From positions 2,046,001 to 2,110,000 of the forward strand of contig JAFKAC010000005.1 in assembly GCA_025766275.1 (NCBI GenBank): a stretch of 64,000 nt of DNA. Reading direction: 5' to 3'. Shown one piece after another: positions 23,118-35,170 of the stretch. Each line of letters starts with the position of its first letter. The first letter of the stretch is position 1. The notes under the pieces are model-generated. The model saw only the letters and a list, made by a program, of their open reading frames with translations, searched no databases and had not been told where the DNA came from. Both the position numbers and the translations under genes were made by a program. The stretch is from Lactarius indigo (lineage: Eukaryota; Basidiomycota; Agaricomycetes; Russulales; Russulaceae).

Positions 23118-23814
23118 TTACCGTTCAAGTTGTGTCCGTCTCGTCGCCATCATGATACTCTGCCAGCTCTGTACCTCATCAACATTAGCATTCGCATCAC
23201 TTCATTGTCGTTCCATCGTACGCAGAGCTTTTCTTTCATCTCGCGTGTCACCTTGCCTTACCCCGAGCCTGTTATGCCCGCTCTGTCCTACATAGCAAAC
23301 AACGAATCCATATCTAATATTCGCATAGTTGTAGCTGGCCGAAATTTTCTTGGGCTATTGTTTAGTTTTCATTCAACTGTACTCTCTTATGACTGTAAAG
23401 GTCTCTTACAATTCATGGTGCAACCGCTCATTAGACGTTGTCGCTCGGCTATCTTGTACCAGGGGTCACGTTCGTTCGACCGCGTGACAGACCCGTTCGA
23501 TTCACATAGGTAGCTCATTCTTCGAATTCTGGATTTCCACTCAGGGTCGTCTATTCATGGGAATCTGTGTACCAGAAGGAATTTCCTCGTACGTTCGCAC
23601 GAGAAGGAAATGGGCGCAATTCGAGCGAATGAGTGAATGTCGGTCAATCCGCGGGTCCGTTTGCAGTCATAGATGGCAGATCTAGCGCACTGGGGACGGA
23701 CGCATCTGACTATGCGGACGCAATTGAAATCGGGGCCGGTCTGTCTTACATTCCGTCGTCGCATGATCACTTGGGCAATCGATGATTGGCGCTCGCCTTA
23801 GCGTGTTTTCTACG
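23118..23814. other. Intergenic
   Basis: Untranslated region of the bZIP gene and upstream DNA of the next gene. No additional gene recognised. Confidence 0.4.
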
Positions 23815-23822
23815 TATTTAAA
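23815..23822 (+). promoter_or_regulatory. TATA-like box
   Basis: TATTTAAA lies 97 bp upstream of the ATG at 23919 and is followed by a pyrimidine-rich leader, the usual layout of a strongly expressed fungal promoter. Confidence 0.45.
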
Positions 23823-23918
23823 GAAGGCGCCCAGTCTTCTCCTTGCTCCCTATCTCCCCCGACCACCACCACCAACCCTTCCTCCTTTCCACTGACCGTC
23901 TCCGACTTGCTTGCACCT

Positions 23919-24543
23919 ATGATGATCTTTCGTCTCCCTGCTGTCCTCCTCTTCTTGGCCGTAGGGACCTCTGCGGCGCCAATAGCCGTTCCCCAGCAGG
24001 TAACGGTGGTGCAGCAAGGGAAGAGAGAGGTGTGGGCTCCACCGGTCATCAATCCGCACAAGGGGACGATCTGGCACATTGGTTCGACTGTCACCGTCGC
24101 TTGGTACGTACGACTTTTTTTGCACGCAAAACGTCAGTGTGGCATGGAAAAGTTGACATTCTCGCTTTCACGTGCAGGAACACGTCCACACGCCCCGCAC
24201 AAGTCACGAACCCCACAGGGACCCTTTTGTTGGGGTACCTGCAATCCGACGGTGAGGGGGGCGAGAACCTCGATGTTGGTCAGTCCGGTCGCATGTTTTT
24301 TTTTTGTCGTCTCATGATTTTACGTCATCGTGTTGGTTCGTTTTCAGACCATCCCCTTGCGCAAGGCTTCCCTCTGGACGCAGGGAAGGTCAAGTTCGTA
24401 GTCCCGCGCGTCAAGCCCAGGAAAAATTACATCGTTGCTCGTGAGTCTTTCTCCCTCGTCATGGGTCATGGTGATGTTCACTGGCTTTCGCAGTCATCGG
24501 TGACTCTGGAAATATCAGCCCAAAATTTACGATTGAAAAATGA
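23919..24543 (+). CDS. Small secreted Kre9/Knh1-like protein, 142 aa
   Basis: Exons 23919-24103, 24178-24278, 24348-24440 and 24494-24543; all phases agree. The N-terminus is a signal peptide, MMIFRLPAVLLFLAVGTSAAP. The mature part is one Kre9/Knh1-like domain (Ser-Thr-rich GPI-anchored family N-terminal domain): P-x3-G-T-I-W-H-I-G-S-T-V-T-V-A-W, then GTLLLGYL and IGDSGNISPKFTI at the end. No GPI-attachment tail follows, so it is probably secreted. Related yeast proteins work in beta-1,6-glucan assembly, but the role of short Agaricomycete members is not established. A paralogue with the same intron positions lies at 42469-42986. Confidence 0.85.
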
Positions 24544-25165
24544 AATTATGCTACTCTATCATCTACTTTGCATATAACACCTCGGACACTGTACTGTTAT
24601 TGAACATTGGACCGTATGATGTGGACATTGTATTATTAATGGACATTTGATGTATACAGCGAAGTATGCACCATAGTTGATTGACCCTTCAGTTACTCAG
24701 TCGTTCAGTGCATCCGACAAGTGAGCACCAAAACCTCGTTGTCTCACTCGATGTAGCGGTCAGCGCGCGAATGGGGTCTTCGCTGGGCGTGCTGTAAGCG
24801 ATAACGACTGCGCTTCCTATGATAGGGCTCTGAACAGGTGGTTTTGAATTTCAATGGCCACGGCATAGAGTGGGTCGGATCATACTAAGATTAAAGCGCG
24901 TTTCTGGGGTACTGTAGTGTTTTGGTCGTAATCATACGTTGTGTCGAAGCGTCGAACACACGCATCCTCGGAGCCGACTGAAGACCGCGCGCCACTCCCA
25001 GAATATCTCCTTTGGTCGCATTGATGGCCTGATCATACTCTGTACTCGTCAAAAGCTAGAATTAAAAAGGAGACCGACCGGACCATGATTGCTCCATCCG
25101 GGTAGTGTTTTTACCGCTTTACACGGGGGTCACGGGGTTGGTGCAAAACAAAAAGAAACCCTTTC
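24544..25165. other. Intergenic
   Basis: No gene recognised apart from the Pol III terminator described with the tRNA. Confidence 0.4.
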
Positions 25166-25267
25166 AGGTCTTGCCAGGGTTCGAACCTGGGTTTCGGGAA
25201 GTTTGAGATTCCGGATTCGTCCAGGAGCAATCAAAATCCCGAGTGATAACCACTACACTACAAGACC
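25166..25267 (-). tRNA. tRNA-Gln (anticodon UUG) with a 30-nt intron
   Basis: On the minus strand the acceptor GGTCTTG pairs with CAAGACC, the T arm is CCAGG-TTCGAAC-CCTGG and the anticodon arm is CGGGA-TTTTGA(T)-TCCCG. The anticodon is TTG and the intron follows base 37, the canonical site (plus-strand 25201-25230). The A box region GTGTAGTGGTTA is intact. A run of five T follows the 3' end (plus-strand AAAAAG at 25151-25156), fitting a Pol III terminator. A TATATAA motif lies directly upstream. Confidence 0.92.
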
Positions 25268-25579
25268 ATATATAACGCGACGTGATTGCCCAGTCACATA
25301 AGTGCCTGGTTATCGCTACGGCACTCTTGTCATGCGTGCCATGACTCGGAGGCGCCGAAGGCTTCCCTAATAGGTATGCGCGACTTATCACGATCATGTG
25401 ATAATGTTCGACTCGATGAGTACACAGGGGCAGACGCGATCACTTTCGGACTGTGTACGGTTGGTTCTGTTCTGACTGTCATGTCAACGCGACGAATACG
25501 CTGTGTCCAAGCAAGTCCCTTCTTCTGACCACACCCACACGCATACAGCCACGACCCTATCGTCCCCTTCAATTCACCA

Positions 25580-28500
25580 ATGACCATGCTTTCGACAATC
25601 GATAACCCATTGGAGCACCCCGACTACTTTCTAGGACCCGTCGAAACCATCGCCTGCTCGCTCAGTGCCCTTACTTCTGGCCGGCTTTCCCTTCATGATA
25701 TCACCGAAGCATACCATACCCTGTCCATGAGAATTAGGCGTTCATCTAGTACCCTTACCATCCGGACAAAGACATTTCCAGCGCTCGAGCCTCTCAAGCA
25801 AAAAGCTGCTGACGTGGCGGCGGCCCTGCGGAGGGACATTTCCTGGGCTTTGCACGGTTCCGAACCCCGTCCATCTGAGGGTTCGTCTTCTAGCTTTGCT
25901 GATCCTACAGAGCAGGGTGTAAGTTCGGAACCGACGGGATACAACAAGAGTCGTGCAGCTGACCTGTCAACCCTGTGTCACTATGCTCTTTGCCTTTTGT
26001 CTGAGATATTCAGACTTCCCGTGCTTTCATCGGTCTTTTCAGGTACGTCTGGATTTGTGGTATAGTAGGAGGGAATCTACCTGACGCACCCCCCAGCACA
26101 ACTCCTCGGTTATCTTCTTGAGGATGTCATTTCTATCGTCCGATGTCCTCGCCTTCCATCGTTCAATGCATCGAAGACTACCACCCTTGCGTCCTGGATC
26201 ATCCGAACTCAAGAGCTTCCGAAAGCCATTCTACTTCCGCGAATAGAGGGCATAATTTTATACCTTAAGTTTATTCTTGAAGCCTCGGCGAGAGATACCA
26301 GTGTCAATGTAACCGTAGTGGATGTATTGAATGTGCGTCGACAACCTCTACAGCATATTACGACGCTGACCCCGCATCCATAGTGTGTTACTAATTTATT
26401 GGCCCGACATCGACACTTCTCCATAGCACGCCTGGCCGATCTCCTCCCTTCCATCTTTCCTTTCATCATGCACTCGTCCTCGGAATTTCGCCACCATGCT
26501 GCCACTGTCCTCGCATCTTTCTCCCAAACGCTTATCACCTATAGAACACTTGTCGACGAGAAAACCATAGAGACTATATGCTACCATACCCATTCTTTTC
26601 TCACGCCTGAAACAACACGCCACCCCACGTCGTCCCGGAAGCTCCCTCCTCTCCTTGAATCAGCGGTCTCATCGAAGAGTTTCGGTAATGTTGGCGAGAA
26701 TGCACCTTGGGCGATGACCGTCATAGCAAGCTTTTCTGTCCTCCTGGGTCCATCACTTTTTTTGCATCGCGGACCTCTAAAGCTCGTCATGAATATCGCA
26801 CAGAAAGCCCTAAGACATCACCCGGGACGTGATCTCAACCCTCACGTTTGGCGTACCTTCATCTGGTCGATGACCCAGCTTTATCTGCAACAGGGCCCGA
26901 CTGCAGGAGTAGATGACGATATTGTCCAGCGCTGCGTTCTTGTGCTTAAGCAAGCAATTCATGGTGGCCTTGGTACAGCTCTAATCTGGTCGCTGCTGGG
27001 GATGACCAGCAAGGGTTCCCAGAACAATGGAACAAACACAACGAGATGGGTCATCCCCAGTACAGTCGAGATAGTGCGTGATATGCTGTCCAGCAAGTCG
27101 CAGGAGATTCGGGATGAGGCCTGTCAGTTACTCGTACGCCTCACATGCGAAGTTAGAACGTCCGAAGGCGCGCTGCAGGAAGCCGAGTGGACAGCAGAGC
27201 CTTTACTGTCGCATTTCCTTTTTGACGGTTCACTTCTTCGTGCTGATAAATATCAATTCGAGATAGTGAGATCGACACGCATCCTCTCACCACGGTGCCT
27301 ATCCCCCGAAGAGATTTTGTCTCACTGGGAACCGCTGTCATCTTGCCTTGTTTCCGTCATCCAGAATTGTGACTCCGACTTGACGGTGCGCCTCTATCTA
27401 TACACGAAAATTTGTTCCATTTCTCACGTATTGGCGCAGACTATCGTTCTTCCTGTGTGGCGGTCCCTTCTAGCTGTCCGAGCTCCGCTGATCCAACTGG
27501 ATGCCCAATCCCCAACCTCAGTTGATTTGAGGCTACAGCTATCGTCCTTTCTTTCCCGATTCTTACCAGATTCCTCTACCCCTCTATCCGGAGATGCAGA
27601 GTCGGTTGCGATCCAACTACAATCGCTTGTTGTTTCAAGACACCTTTGGGCGGTCGTCCAGAGCACATTCCCGCGTCCTTGGCTGACTTCAGTGGCTTCC
27701 TCTCTCTTAGTGGCAACTCTGCAGCATACATTCCATCTTGCCGATCAAGACATACTCAGAGATTGGAGTCTGCTATGCTCAGCTCTGATTGTAGTCGGGA
27801 TACCGGATGTGTTTGAGTTGGTTCCACACCAGGACGACGACCTTGGTCCCCTAGAAATTAGGAGGCAGCTTTGGCGCCTGGTCGCAACCCAGTGCGTGGA
27901 GCAAGGACCTGGTAAATTCCGGAATGTCTCCTCAGTCCTTGTTCTTCCCATCGGGTGAGACGTCTGTCCTCTCGTCATACGTTACTCTCATGCGCGCATC
28001 GTAGTTCGTGGAGCATGTCAGAAGACGATCTTGGAATCTGGGAGCGATTGCTCGAGCAGGGCCTCTCATCCGAGAAGACGTCTGGCAGGTCTGTCGATTT
28101 CGTTGATGATATTGCTAGTAGATTCCCTATCGTAGGCCCCAGGTATGTGACTGTACTGCTTCCGTTCTGATCAGCGTTGATGTGATGTAGCTTTCCTGTG
28201 AGCACCGCTTTGCGTATTGCTATTTCGATCCTCAAGTATCTTGACCTCCGCGAGGGAGATTCTATCCCTGCTCGAACGCTCGCTTTCTTGAAAGCAACTC
28301 TTGTCGCCTCCTATCCTCCGCAGTCAAGTACAAGCGATGCGGTTTCCGCGCTTATTAAAGCCATCCAGCATATGATAATGTCTATCCCTATTTCGTTGCT
28401 CAAACCAATCATCCTCGCGATTCAGACAGGGCTGGCTGTTTGGATAGAAGACCAGCGTTTCTCCCTGCCGGGCGAAGCGTATAACGATATTGTCCGTGAT

Positions 28501-29713
28501 TTTATTTTCCTTTTATCTTTCTATGTCTTACTCAGTCTAATTCGCAGCTCATGCCTCTGTACGAATCACTCCTTCAGCGTTTGCAACAACTCCCATTGTC
28601 TACGAGTTCTCTAAACGCCCTTTCCCCGCTCCTCACCTCTGCGTTCTCGCATATTCCACCGCCGGCACGGGGACCAGCCGCGTTTCGGCGCTTCTTCTGC
28701 GCTGTGCATACAGACTCCTGTTTTTCACCGCCGGTTGTCACGTACGGCGATGATCTACGCGTGTGCATCGATGCTTGTATGCGCGGCTATGGTGGAGAGT
28801 GGCCATCTGGCATGGTTCCACTTAGCTCGCAAACCCAGACGCCGCTACAGTTGCAGTCTCAGACAATGCTGCTGGTCGATCTACTCGCTGCATCTGGGGT
28901 CACCAAGGACGTTGGACGTTCGAGTCTACACATGCGATCGATAGAGGTAAATGATCTGTACCTAGGCTCCTGGACCTGTATTGAAGCAGATCTTGGGCTT
29001 ATCGACTCGTATGTAGCACGAAGTTGTACCGGACTCCCAGTGTCCAGCATCAAACGAGGTGACACCTGCATCTCAACGAGCAAGAATACACTCCGCCCAA
29101 GGACCTCTGCAACATGTCGACTTATCCGCTAGATTAGGATCCCCGGACTGCCGCGTGTCTTCCGAATCACGTGGCAAGCGCCTTTTGAAGAGACGTCACG
29201 TATCCCAAGACACGCCAACTTCCAAGCGCCATCGTGCGGGACCGACTAACAATAGACCGTACAAGCCGCCGGCGCCTCTCGTGCGCGCCACTCGACGCGA
29301 CCACCAGGTCCCTCATTCCCCTTTAACACCGAGAACTATCCCACGCGCACGATTAGTCATGGACTGCGTCGAAGTGGTTTCTCTTGACAAAGCTCTGCGT
29401 AGAAGTGAGAGGCAGGCAAAGAAGGAAAACGGGCGGGGGCCAGAACCCGGTGGTGCGGACGAGCAGACAGGTCGAGAAATCATCATGGGTGCACCCAAGA
29501 CGCCGTTCGTGCGCAGGACGGTTCGGGAGCGGCTGGAGAGAGACGAGATTGGTGAGTCGCTTCGTCTGCCATGGAGCAGATATCTGATTGCACATCCATC
29601 CAAAAGTTCCCGAAACACCAGACGAAGTGCTGCGACCGATTCGAGCGTCGCAGTTGCGGGCTGCGCATAAAGTGACAGGCGAGCGAAATCGCACTCTCCT
29701 TTTAGCTTTCTGA
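25580..29713 (+). CDS. RIF1: Rif1-like protein (Rif1 N-terminal HEAT region), about 1262 aa
   Basis: Eight exons: 25580-26042, 26097-26332, 26384-27954, 28005-28142, 28191-28491, 28536-29058, 29102-29551 and 29607-29713. All phases close and the total is divisible by three. The acceptors of exons 6 and 7 are the least certain. The N-terminal two thirds is an alpha-helical repeat region. It shows segments typical of fungal Rif1_N: EAYHTLSMRIRR, TLASWIIRTQELPKAILLPR, WAMTVIASFSVLLGP and NPHVWRTFIWSMTQLY. The C-terminal 200 residues are basic and disordered (GKRLLKRRHVSQDTPTSKR, PETPDEVLRP). Rif1 acts at chromatin in replication timing and telomere or break control through PP1. I saw no clear RVxF/SILK docking site. 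Identity rests on pattern recognition. Confidence 0.7.
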
Positions 29714-30537
29714 CTGGGTGGATGCTGCAGACCCGGACCAGAGTCCTACGGTACGACTCACCAGGACACGTGCCCGCTAGCGTGTATTAACGATATTGAC
29801 GCGGCTGGCGGCAATATTACGCGAAGTACAAGACGCGATTGCGCACGGGGGGCTATCGCAGATACGTTAAGGAGCTGACATGGTTCTGTGCGAATGCCCG
29901 GCCCGGCGGTTACTGGTTCTGACCAGAAGCAAGACGAGAAATTTGACGGCAGAACCAATCTATGTTTTACTTTGATGGTGCGATTGGTAGTCTTAGTCAT
30001 AGCTATCAACGGAGAGGAGTGCAAGAGATTGTACACCACGATGCTGCCAGTGAGAGGGACAATCGCTCCGGAGCGCGGACCGTAACAATCTCACGTGACG
30101 GGCGACCAGCAAAAACCAAAACATAGCTAACGAAATACGCTCATAGACTCGTAACCGCGTAACCAGTCGTTCGAATGAGGATTTTTGAGGGTGGAGCGGT
30201 CCTTGCGCAGCCGGCACCCCCATAGAGCGAGCGGCCACCGGTCTAATACGCTCACTGGTCGGCGCCAGAACCACTTCATCGGAAAGCTTCCCAGTCGTCA
30301 CTTGTCGGAGACAAGAACACGGGGTGTGCACCTAATTTTGATTAGGGTAGACTACTGTAGTAACCGCCACGACAGTACAAAGGAGGCCTTGGTTAGTTCA
30401 GACACGAAGTGAGTCAACTCTGCGTCATTTCCTCACCCAAAAGAAAAACAGGACAAACAAGAAAAGAAAAAAAGAAAAAAAGACGACGAAACAGACAAGC
30501 AGACAATTTATTAAAAAGGATGCCATGCATCTACAGA
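29714..30537. other. Intergenic between convergent genes
   Basis: No gene recognised. An A-rich tract occurs at about 30443-30485, near the 3' end of the F-box gene. Confidence 0.4.
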
Positions 30538-33500
30538 TCAAAAGGTGTTCGGGGGCGTGAGAGGAGGTTCGAAGATATCTGTGACACGCGGATCATTTTT
30601 CCTGGCGCCGAGATCGTCAGAGTGGGATGATTGCAAAGGAGGATTCGACTCGGAGATGAGTGCCTTGGTGTGTGCAACTTCAGGGTGTTCGCTTTCGAGG
30701 TGTTTTCGGAATAGATAATTGCGTGCCTGCGACCACTTGAAAACGCCGCAGTGGGGGCACACGTTTCGGGGCATGTGCTTGTCGCCGTTGTGTTTGTTGA
30801 GGCCATTCCGGCTTGTGAAATTGACATTACAGACAGTGCAGGTGTATTGTTGTGGTGTATTTTGTTTTCCCTTGTTCGTATTGACTCGGAGGCCTGGGAT
30901 GGTCAAGGATGGTAGAACCTCTACTGGATGGCCGGAGAGCCGTCGCGAGGTGGTGAATGACTCTACAGCTTCCCACAATAGCCCGTGCGTCCGCCTAAGC
31001 TCAGGTACATGAAGACTGCGCAGGGCAGGGAGCACCGTTGAGTGCTCCCCGTCGGCTAGACCCAAAGCACTCAAGATGCCCGCCACATGTACGCCTAGAC
31101 GAAAGACTTTCGCCCCGCCGAATGCGCGGATAACCCCCACCCAATGTTCTCCGTCCGTTTCATCTTGCAGAGTTGAGGGTTGGGTCGTATAGATACCGAG
31201 ATCTTCTACACGAGATAGGAATGGGGAAAAGTGGTCACAAATTTGAGCGATGGAGGACAACTGCCAGTCTAGCTGCCCACACGATACTCGTAATTCAACC
31301 CGTTTGGGAGCGTTTGGGTGGGCGAATGAGATGGAAATAGCACGCTCAGAGGTTATAACGTCTACTCGACGATGCGAATTCAGCGTTTCTATCCGGTCAA
31401 TGAATTGGCCAAGTTGTGAAGCGTCCATCGTGGGTTGGCTAAAGAACGTAATATCGATCTCCTCGAGATGAGGTGCATCGATCCTGGCCACGAGACTGTC
31501 CAAATACTTGCTTGTTCCTCGATATTTGAGACACGTGAGAGCAGAGAGAACAACGCGTTCCCCTGACAGTGGAGGCAAAGCGAGGAAGTTTCGGCGGGGA
31601 ATGGAGGAAAGGAAATGGAGTGAAAGTGATCGAAGATGGGTCATCTCGAGTAAGGCATTCGCGAACGATTCTGGGGAAAAATACCCAACACGAGGGATTT
31701 CGTGGAGCTGAAGATCCACGAGACCCGTAGAAGGAGAAATGAGCTGCGGAAGTGCGGGGATGGCGATCCTGGTCAAGTGCAGAGTACGGAGGCGTAGGCC
31801 CCACCGAAAAGCGACGGGGAGGGTTAGCTGCAAGTTATCTCGTGACTGCAGAACGAGTTCTTCAAGTTCTGAAAATGGGTTAGAGATTGTGGAAAGACTC
31901 TCCAGGAGCGACTTTGTGACGGTGAGGCTGATAGAATCAACGCGATTAGATTGCTTCAGTGCGGCCATGATATTCTCCTCATCCTCAGGAGCCGGCGGAG
32001 GATTAAGCACGGAAGAGCCTACGTAGTTGACGACGAGAGGAAAGGGTGGCCAGTATTTTAGAGTCTCCACGACAGGCGTCCCGTACGTACAGTAGAGCCG
32101 AAGGCGTAGACCCAGAGGCGATCTCAGGACAACTTGTCGCCATCTCTGGCACACGTGCGTGAGCGTTGGCCAAAATTGCGGAGAGACATATAGGTGATAA
32201 CGAAATATATTCAAAAGGTCGTCGTCGGAGAGCATCTCGATCGTGACCCGCTGAGAAAAAGGTCCTGTTACCGTTCCAAGCACATCAGTGCGTGATAACA
32301 ACCAGCATTGGACAAAAGTTGTACCTATTCCACGAAGTCCATTGATCCATGGTCGTTCATATTCCACCCCTACGGCATGGCCTGAGAGTTGGCGTGAGTA
32401 TATGAATGATGCTACGGCCTCCTGAAAAGGCGCATAACTCGACTCTGGCGCTCGTATGCAGAGTTTATGTAGGATTGGTAGCACAGTTTCACGCCGCCTG
32501 GCCCGCATTTCGGAGTGTTGCGAAGCAAGCACGACGCTTGTCAAGTAGTCATCAGCCACATAAATCCACTTTGTACCCGTGAAAGGGTATATCAGCTTCA
32601 GCCATTCTTCACGGTCGCTGTCGTCCTGCACACTTGACGGTTGCGTTGCGTTGATGTGTAGATGTTCCACCCCAAGAAGGGAAGGAGATAAACTATTACA
32701 GATTTGGGCCATATATGACAACTGCCGGGCTTGCAGCCTAAGGCGCGTAGGGGCCTCTGGTTGGGTAAATGAGATGGAGACATGCTCAGAGGATAGAATG
32801 TCTGCTCGACGATGCGACATCTGCATTCCTATGCGGTTGATGGATTCGCAGAGTCTTGAGATGTAGAAGGGGCGTCCATAGAGCGTGATATCGACGTTCC
32901 CGAGAAGAGGTGGATCGACTCTCGCTACAAATCTGTCGAAGGACCTGCAGGTCCCTACAAATTTGAGGTGGGTTAGAGCAGGGAGAACAATACGTTCCAG
33001 AGACATTGAGGGTATGCCGCCGTCATGGTATTGGCGGGGGTCGGAGGAATGGACATCGAGTGAAAGTGATTGAAGTTGGGTCATCCCGGACAAGGCATTC
33101 GCAAATGCCTCCGGTGAGAGACCCGCAATCCCAGTAAGGCTGCGAAGCCGAATGTCGACAAGGTCCTTGGAGGAAGCAAGTTGCTGCAGAGGTACGAAAA
33201 AGTTTATCCCAGTGGAGTGAAGTCTACGAAGACGTGGGCCCCATCGGAAAGTGCTGGGAAGTGCCCACTCCTTGTGATCGTGGTATAGAAGAACGAGGTC
33301 CTCTAGATTCGAGAACGACCCTTCGATTGAAGATAATTTTGCCAAGAGCGACACTGTAGCAGTGAGATGGTTGGAGCTAACACGATCAGACTGCTTCAGT
33401 GCGGCGACGACGTTGTCCTCGTCCTTGGGAGCAGGGGGGTCGAGCGTCGGAGATCCCCCGTACTCCACGACGATCGGCAGAGCTGGCCAGCAATCTAGAG

Positions 33501-33871
33501 TCGTCAACACAGGTGTTCCGTGCGTACAGAACAGCCGAAGACGTAGGGCCCGTTGAAACGCAAATATAATACGTCGCCACTTGCGACATATATGCACAAG
33601 CATAGGCCACAATCGTGGAAAGGCATCCAGATAATAACGAAATATGTTCAGAAGCACTTCATCAGAGAGCTTCTCGATTGTGACTTGTCGAGAAAAGAGA
33701 ACGAGTTAGCAAGTGGTGTAGGCACTTAGTGGAAGACGTACCTCTTTCATAGCATCCGCTTGGTGTGGTAGAGTGTTTGAATGGCGATATGCGTCTATTT
33801 GGGAAATCCGCAATATTCGGTGTCACTTCTTGTCGTAGAGCATTGGTAGATCCGCACTTTAGAGTGTGCAT
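30538..33871 (-). CDS. Tandem double F-box/repeat protein with two C2H2 zinc fingers, 1091 aa
   Basis: Exon 1 is 33871-33742 (MHTLKCGSTNALRQEV...) and exon 2 is 33683-30538, joined in phase 1 by a 58-nt intron with a TGCTAAC branch-site motif. Unit 1 starts VTIEKLSDEVLLNIFRYYL with HICRKWRRIIF and CTHGTPVLTTLDCWPALP. Unit 2 starts VTIEMLSDDDLLNIFRYHL with HVCQRWRQVVL and CTYGTPVVETLKYWPPFP. Each F-box is followed by about 400 residues of LRR-like repeats. The junction, near 32255, reads through without a stop. The C-terminus has two fingers: C-TV-C...H-x4-H in CTVCNVNFTSRNGLNKH and C-PH-C...H-x4-H in CPHCGVFKW...KHLESEH. F-box proteins recruit substrates to SCF ubiquitin ligases. The double unit with fingers is unusual. 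Confidence 0.82.
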
Positions 33872-35087
33872 GAGGGGGAAGACAAAGTAACTATCACCGG
33901 CGTATGCTCATGTCAAAAATTCCTGGACTTATAGCCCTCATACCATTCAGTCGGCTGACCTAGGCCAGTGACTGGCGAATGACGGGCTTGGGTATGTAGC
34001 AGCTGACGCGTCTGGTAGTGCCGGATTGCTGTACCGACAAAATTGTTGTGTGCGTTGCCATGTATACTACTAGTTGTGCTGTTAGGTGGACCACTTGTAT
34101 TATCACCAATGTGGTACAAAGGAGGCCTTGAAGGAGGTCGTCGTTAGTTCAGATAATAAGCGCAGCTAGCCGACTCCAATGTGAATTTAGAGTCCCAGCG
34201 GGAAGTTGCGATCACATGCCAGTGTGGTGGACGTGTCGAACCACCATATGGATATGACTATTCCAGCGCTTTGCTGCTCTAAGTTATAGCGGTTTTCATA
34301 ACGATAGATACCTTGCGACAAATTTTCACACACAGTGGGGTTCCTCGGCAACCGTGCCGAGTTTTCTTACTATAAAAATAATTATATTAATTAAAAAGTA
34401 AATCTGCTGCGACGCCAGCAAAAGCTGACAACTTATTCCATAACCCCAATACTGCATGATAAACCAATTTCCGGAGAGTTTTCCCTCGACTTAAGTATGA
34501 ATCCCGCTCTGGGGTTTTGGGAGTCCGCCTGTGTATCCAAAATGGAAGGTATCTATCGTTATGAAAAGCGCTGTAACCGGGACAAACACCCCGAACGGGC
34601 CCGGGCCCTGGTGGTCGTTGGGCGTCTCGGGCATCCGGATCTCGTGCACTGTGACCACCACAGTGAAATATTCGACCGCATGTGTTCATTTGTTGATTAA
34701 CGTCCCGTGCGAGGCCCAAAAATATGATATTAGCCGATCCAGCATGAGTTTACCGTCGTCTACGGACCTAACAATCTACTGTATAGGCGATCGAGAATGA
34801 AGTGCATATCATGTTATCGAGTTGAGCGTACCGGTGTGGGGCTCCGCGAACCAAACCTCGTTTCCGAGTGGCGATTACAGAAATAATCATGCGAGCCGTT
34901 CTGTTGGAGGTTGTACTGTGGCCCAAGAATCTCAAAGAGAAGAGGATTGAGATTGAACCTTTCCCTACAGTGTTAGTCGACGCCAAGTAGGTACATGTTA
35001 CAAAATACAGGCTCGTGATTAGTCCAAAAAATAACAGAATACGCTGGGTGATATTATAAAAACAGTATCGACAGTCGTTAACATAAA
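33872..35087. other. Intergenic
   Basis: No gene recognised. The right part (from about 34900) is the outer flank of the DUF2235 duplication and resembles 38400-38690. Confidence 0.4.
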
Positions 35088-35111
35088 CATTAGCATTAGC
35101 ATTAGCATTAG
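35088..35111. repeat. (CATTAG)4 microsatellite
   Basis: Four perfect CATTAG units lie just downstream of the first DUF2235 gene. The equivalent position after the second copy (about 38650) has a single CATTAG, so the array expanded after the duplication. Confidence 0.85.
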
Positions 35112-35170
35112 AGTAACAAAACTGGCAAGAATAATAGTAGCCAAGTCATAATCATCAATAGTGACGCTAT

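Noticed and set aside
32250..32330. Intron between the two F-box units
   Set aside because: A GTACAA...CTCAG pair exists but its removal shifts the frame out of unit 2, whereas reading through keeps it open.
35088..35111. Telomere-like repeat
   Set aside because: CATTAG differs from the fungal TTAGGG unit, has only four copies and lies between ordinary genes.
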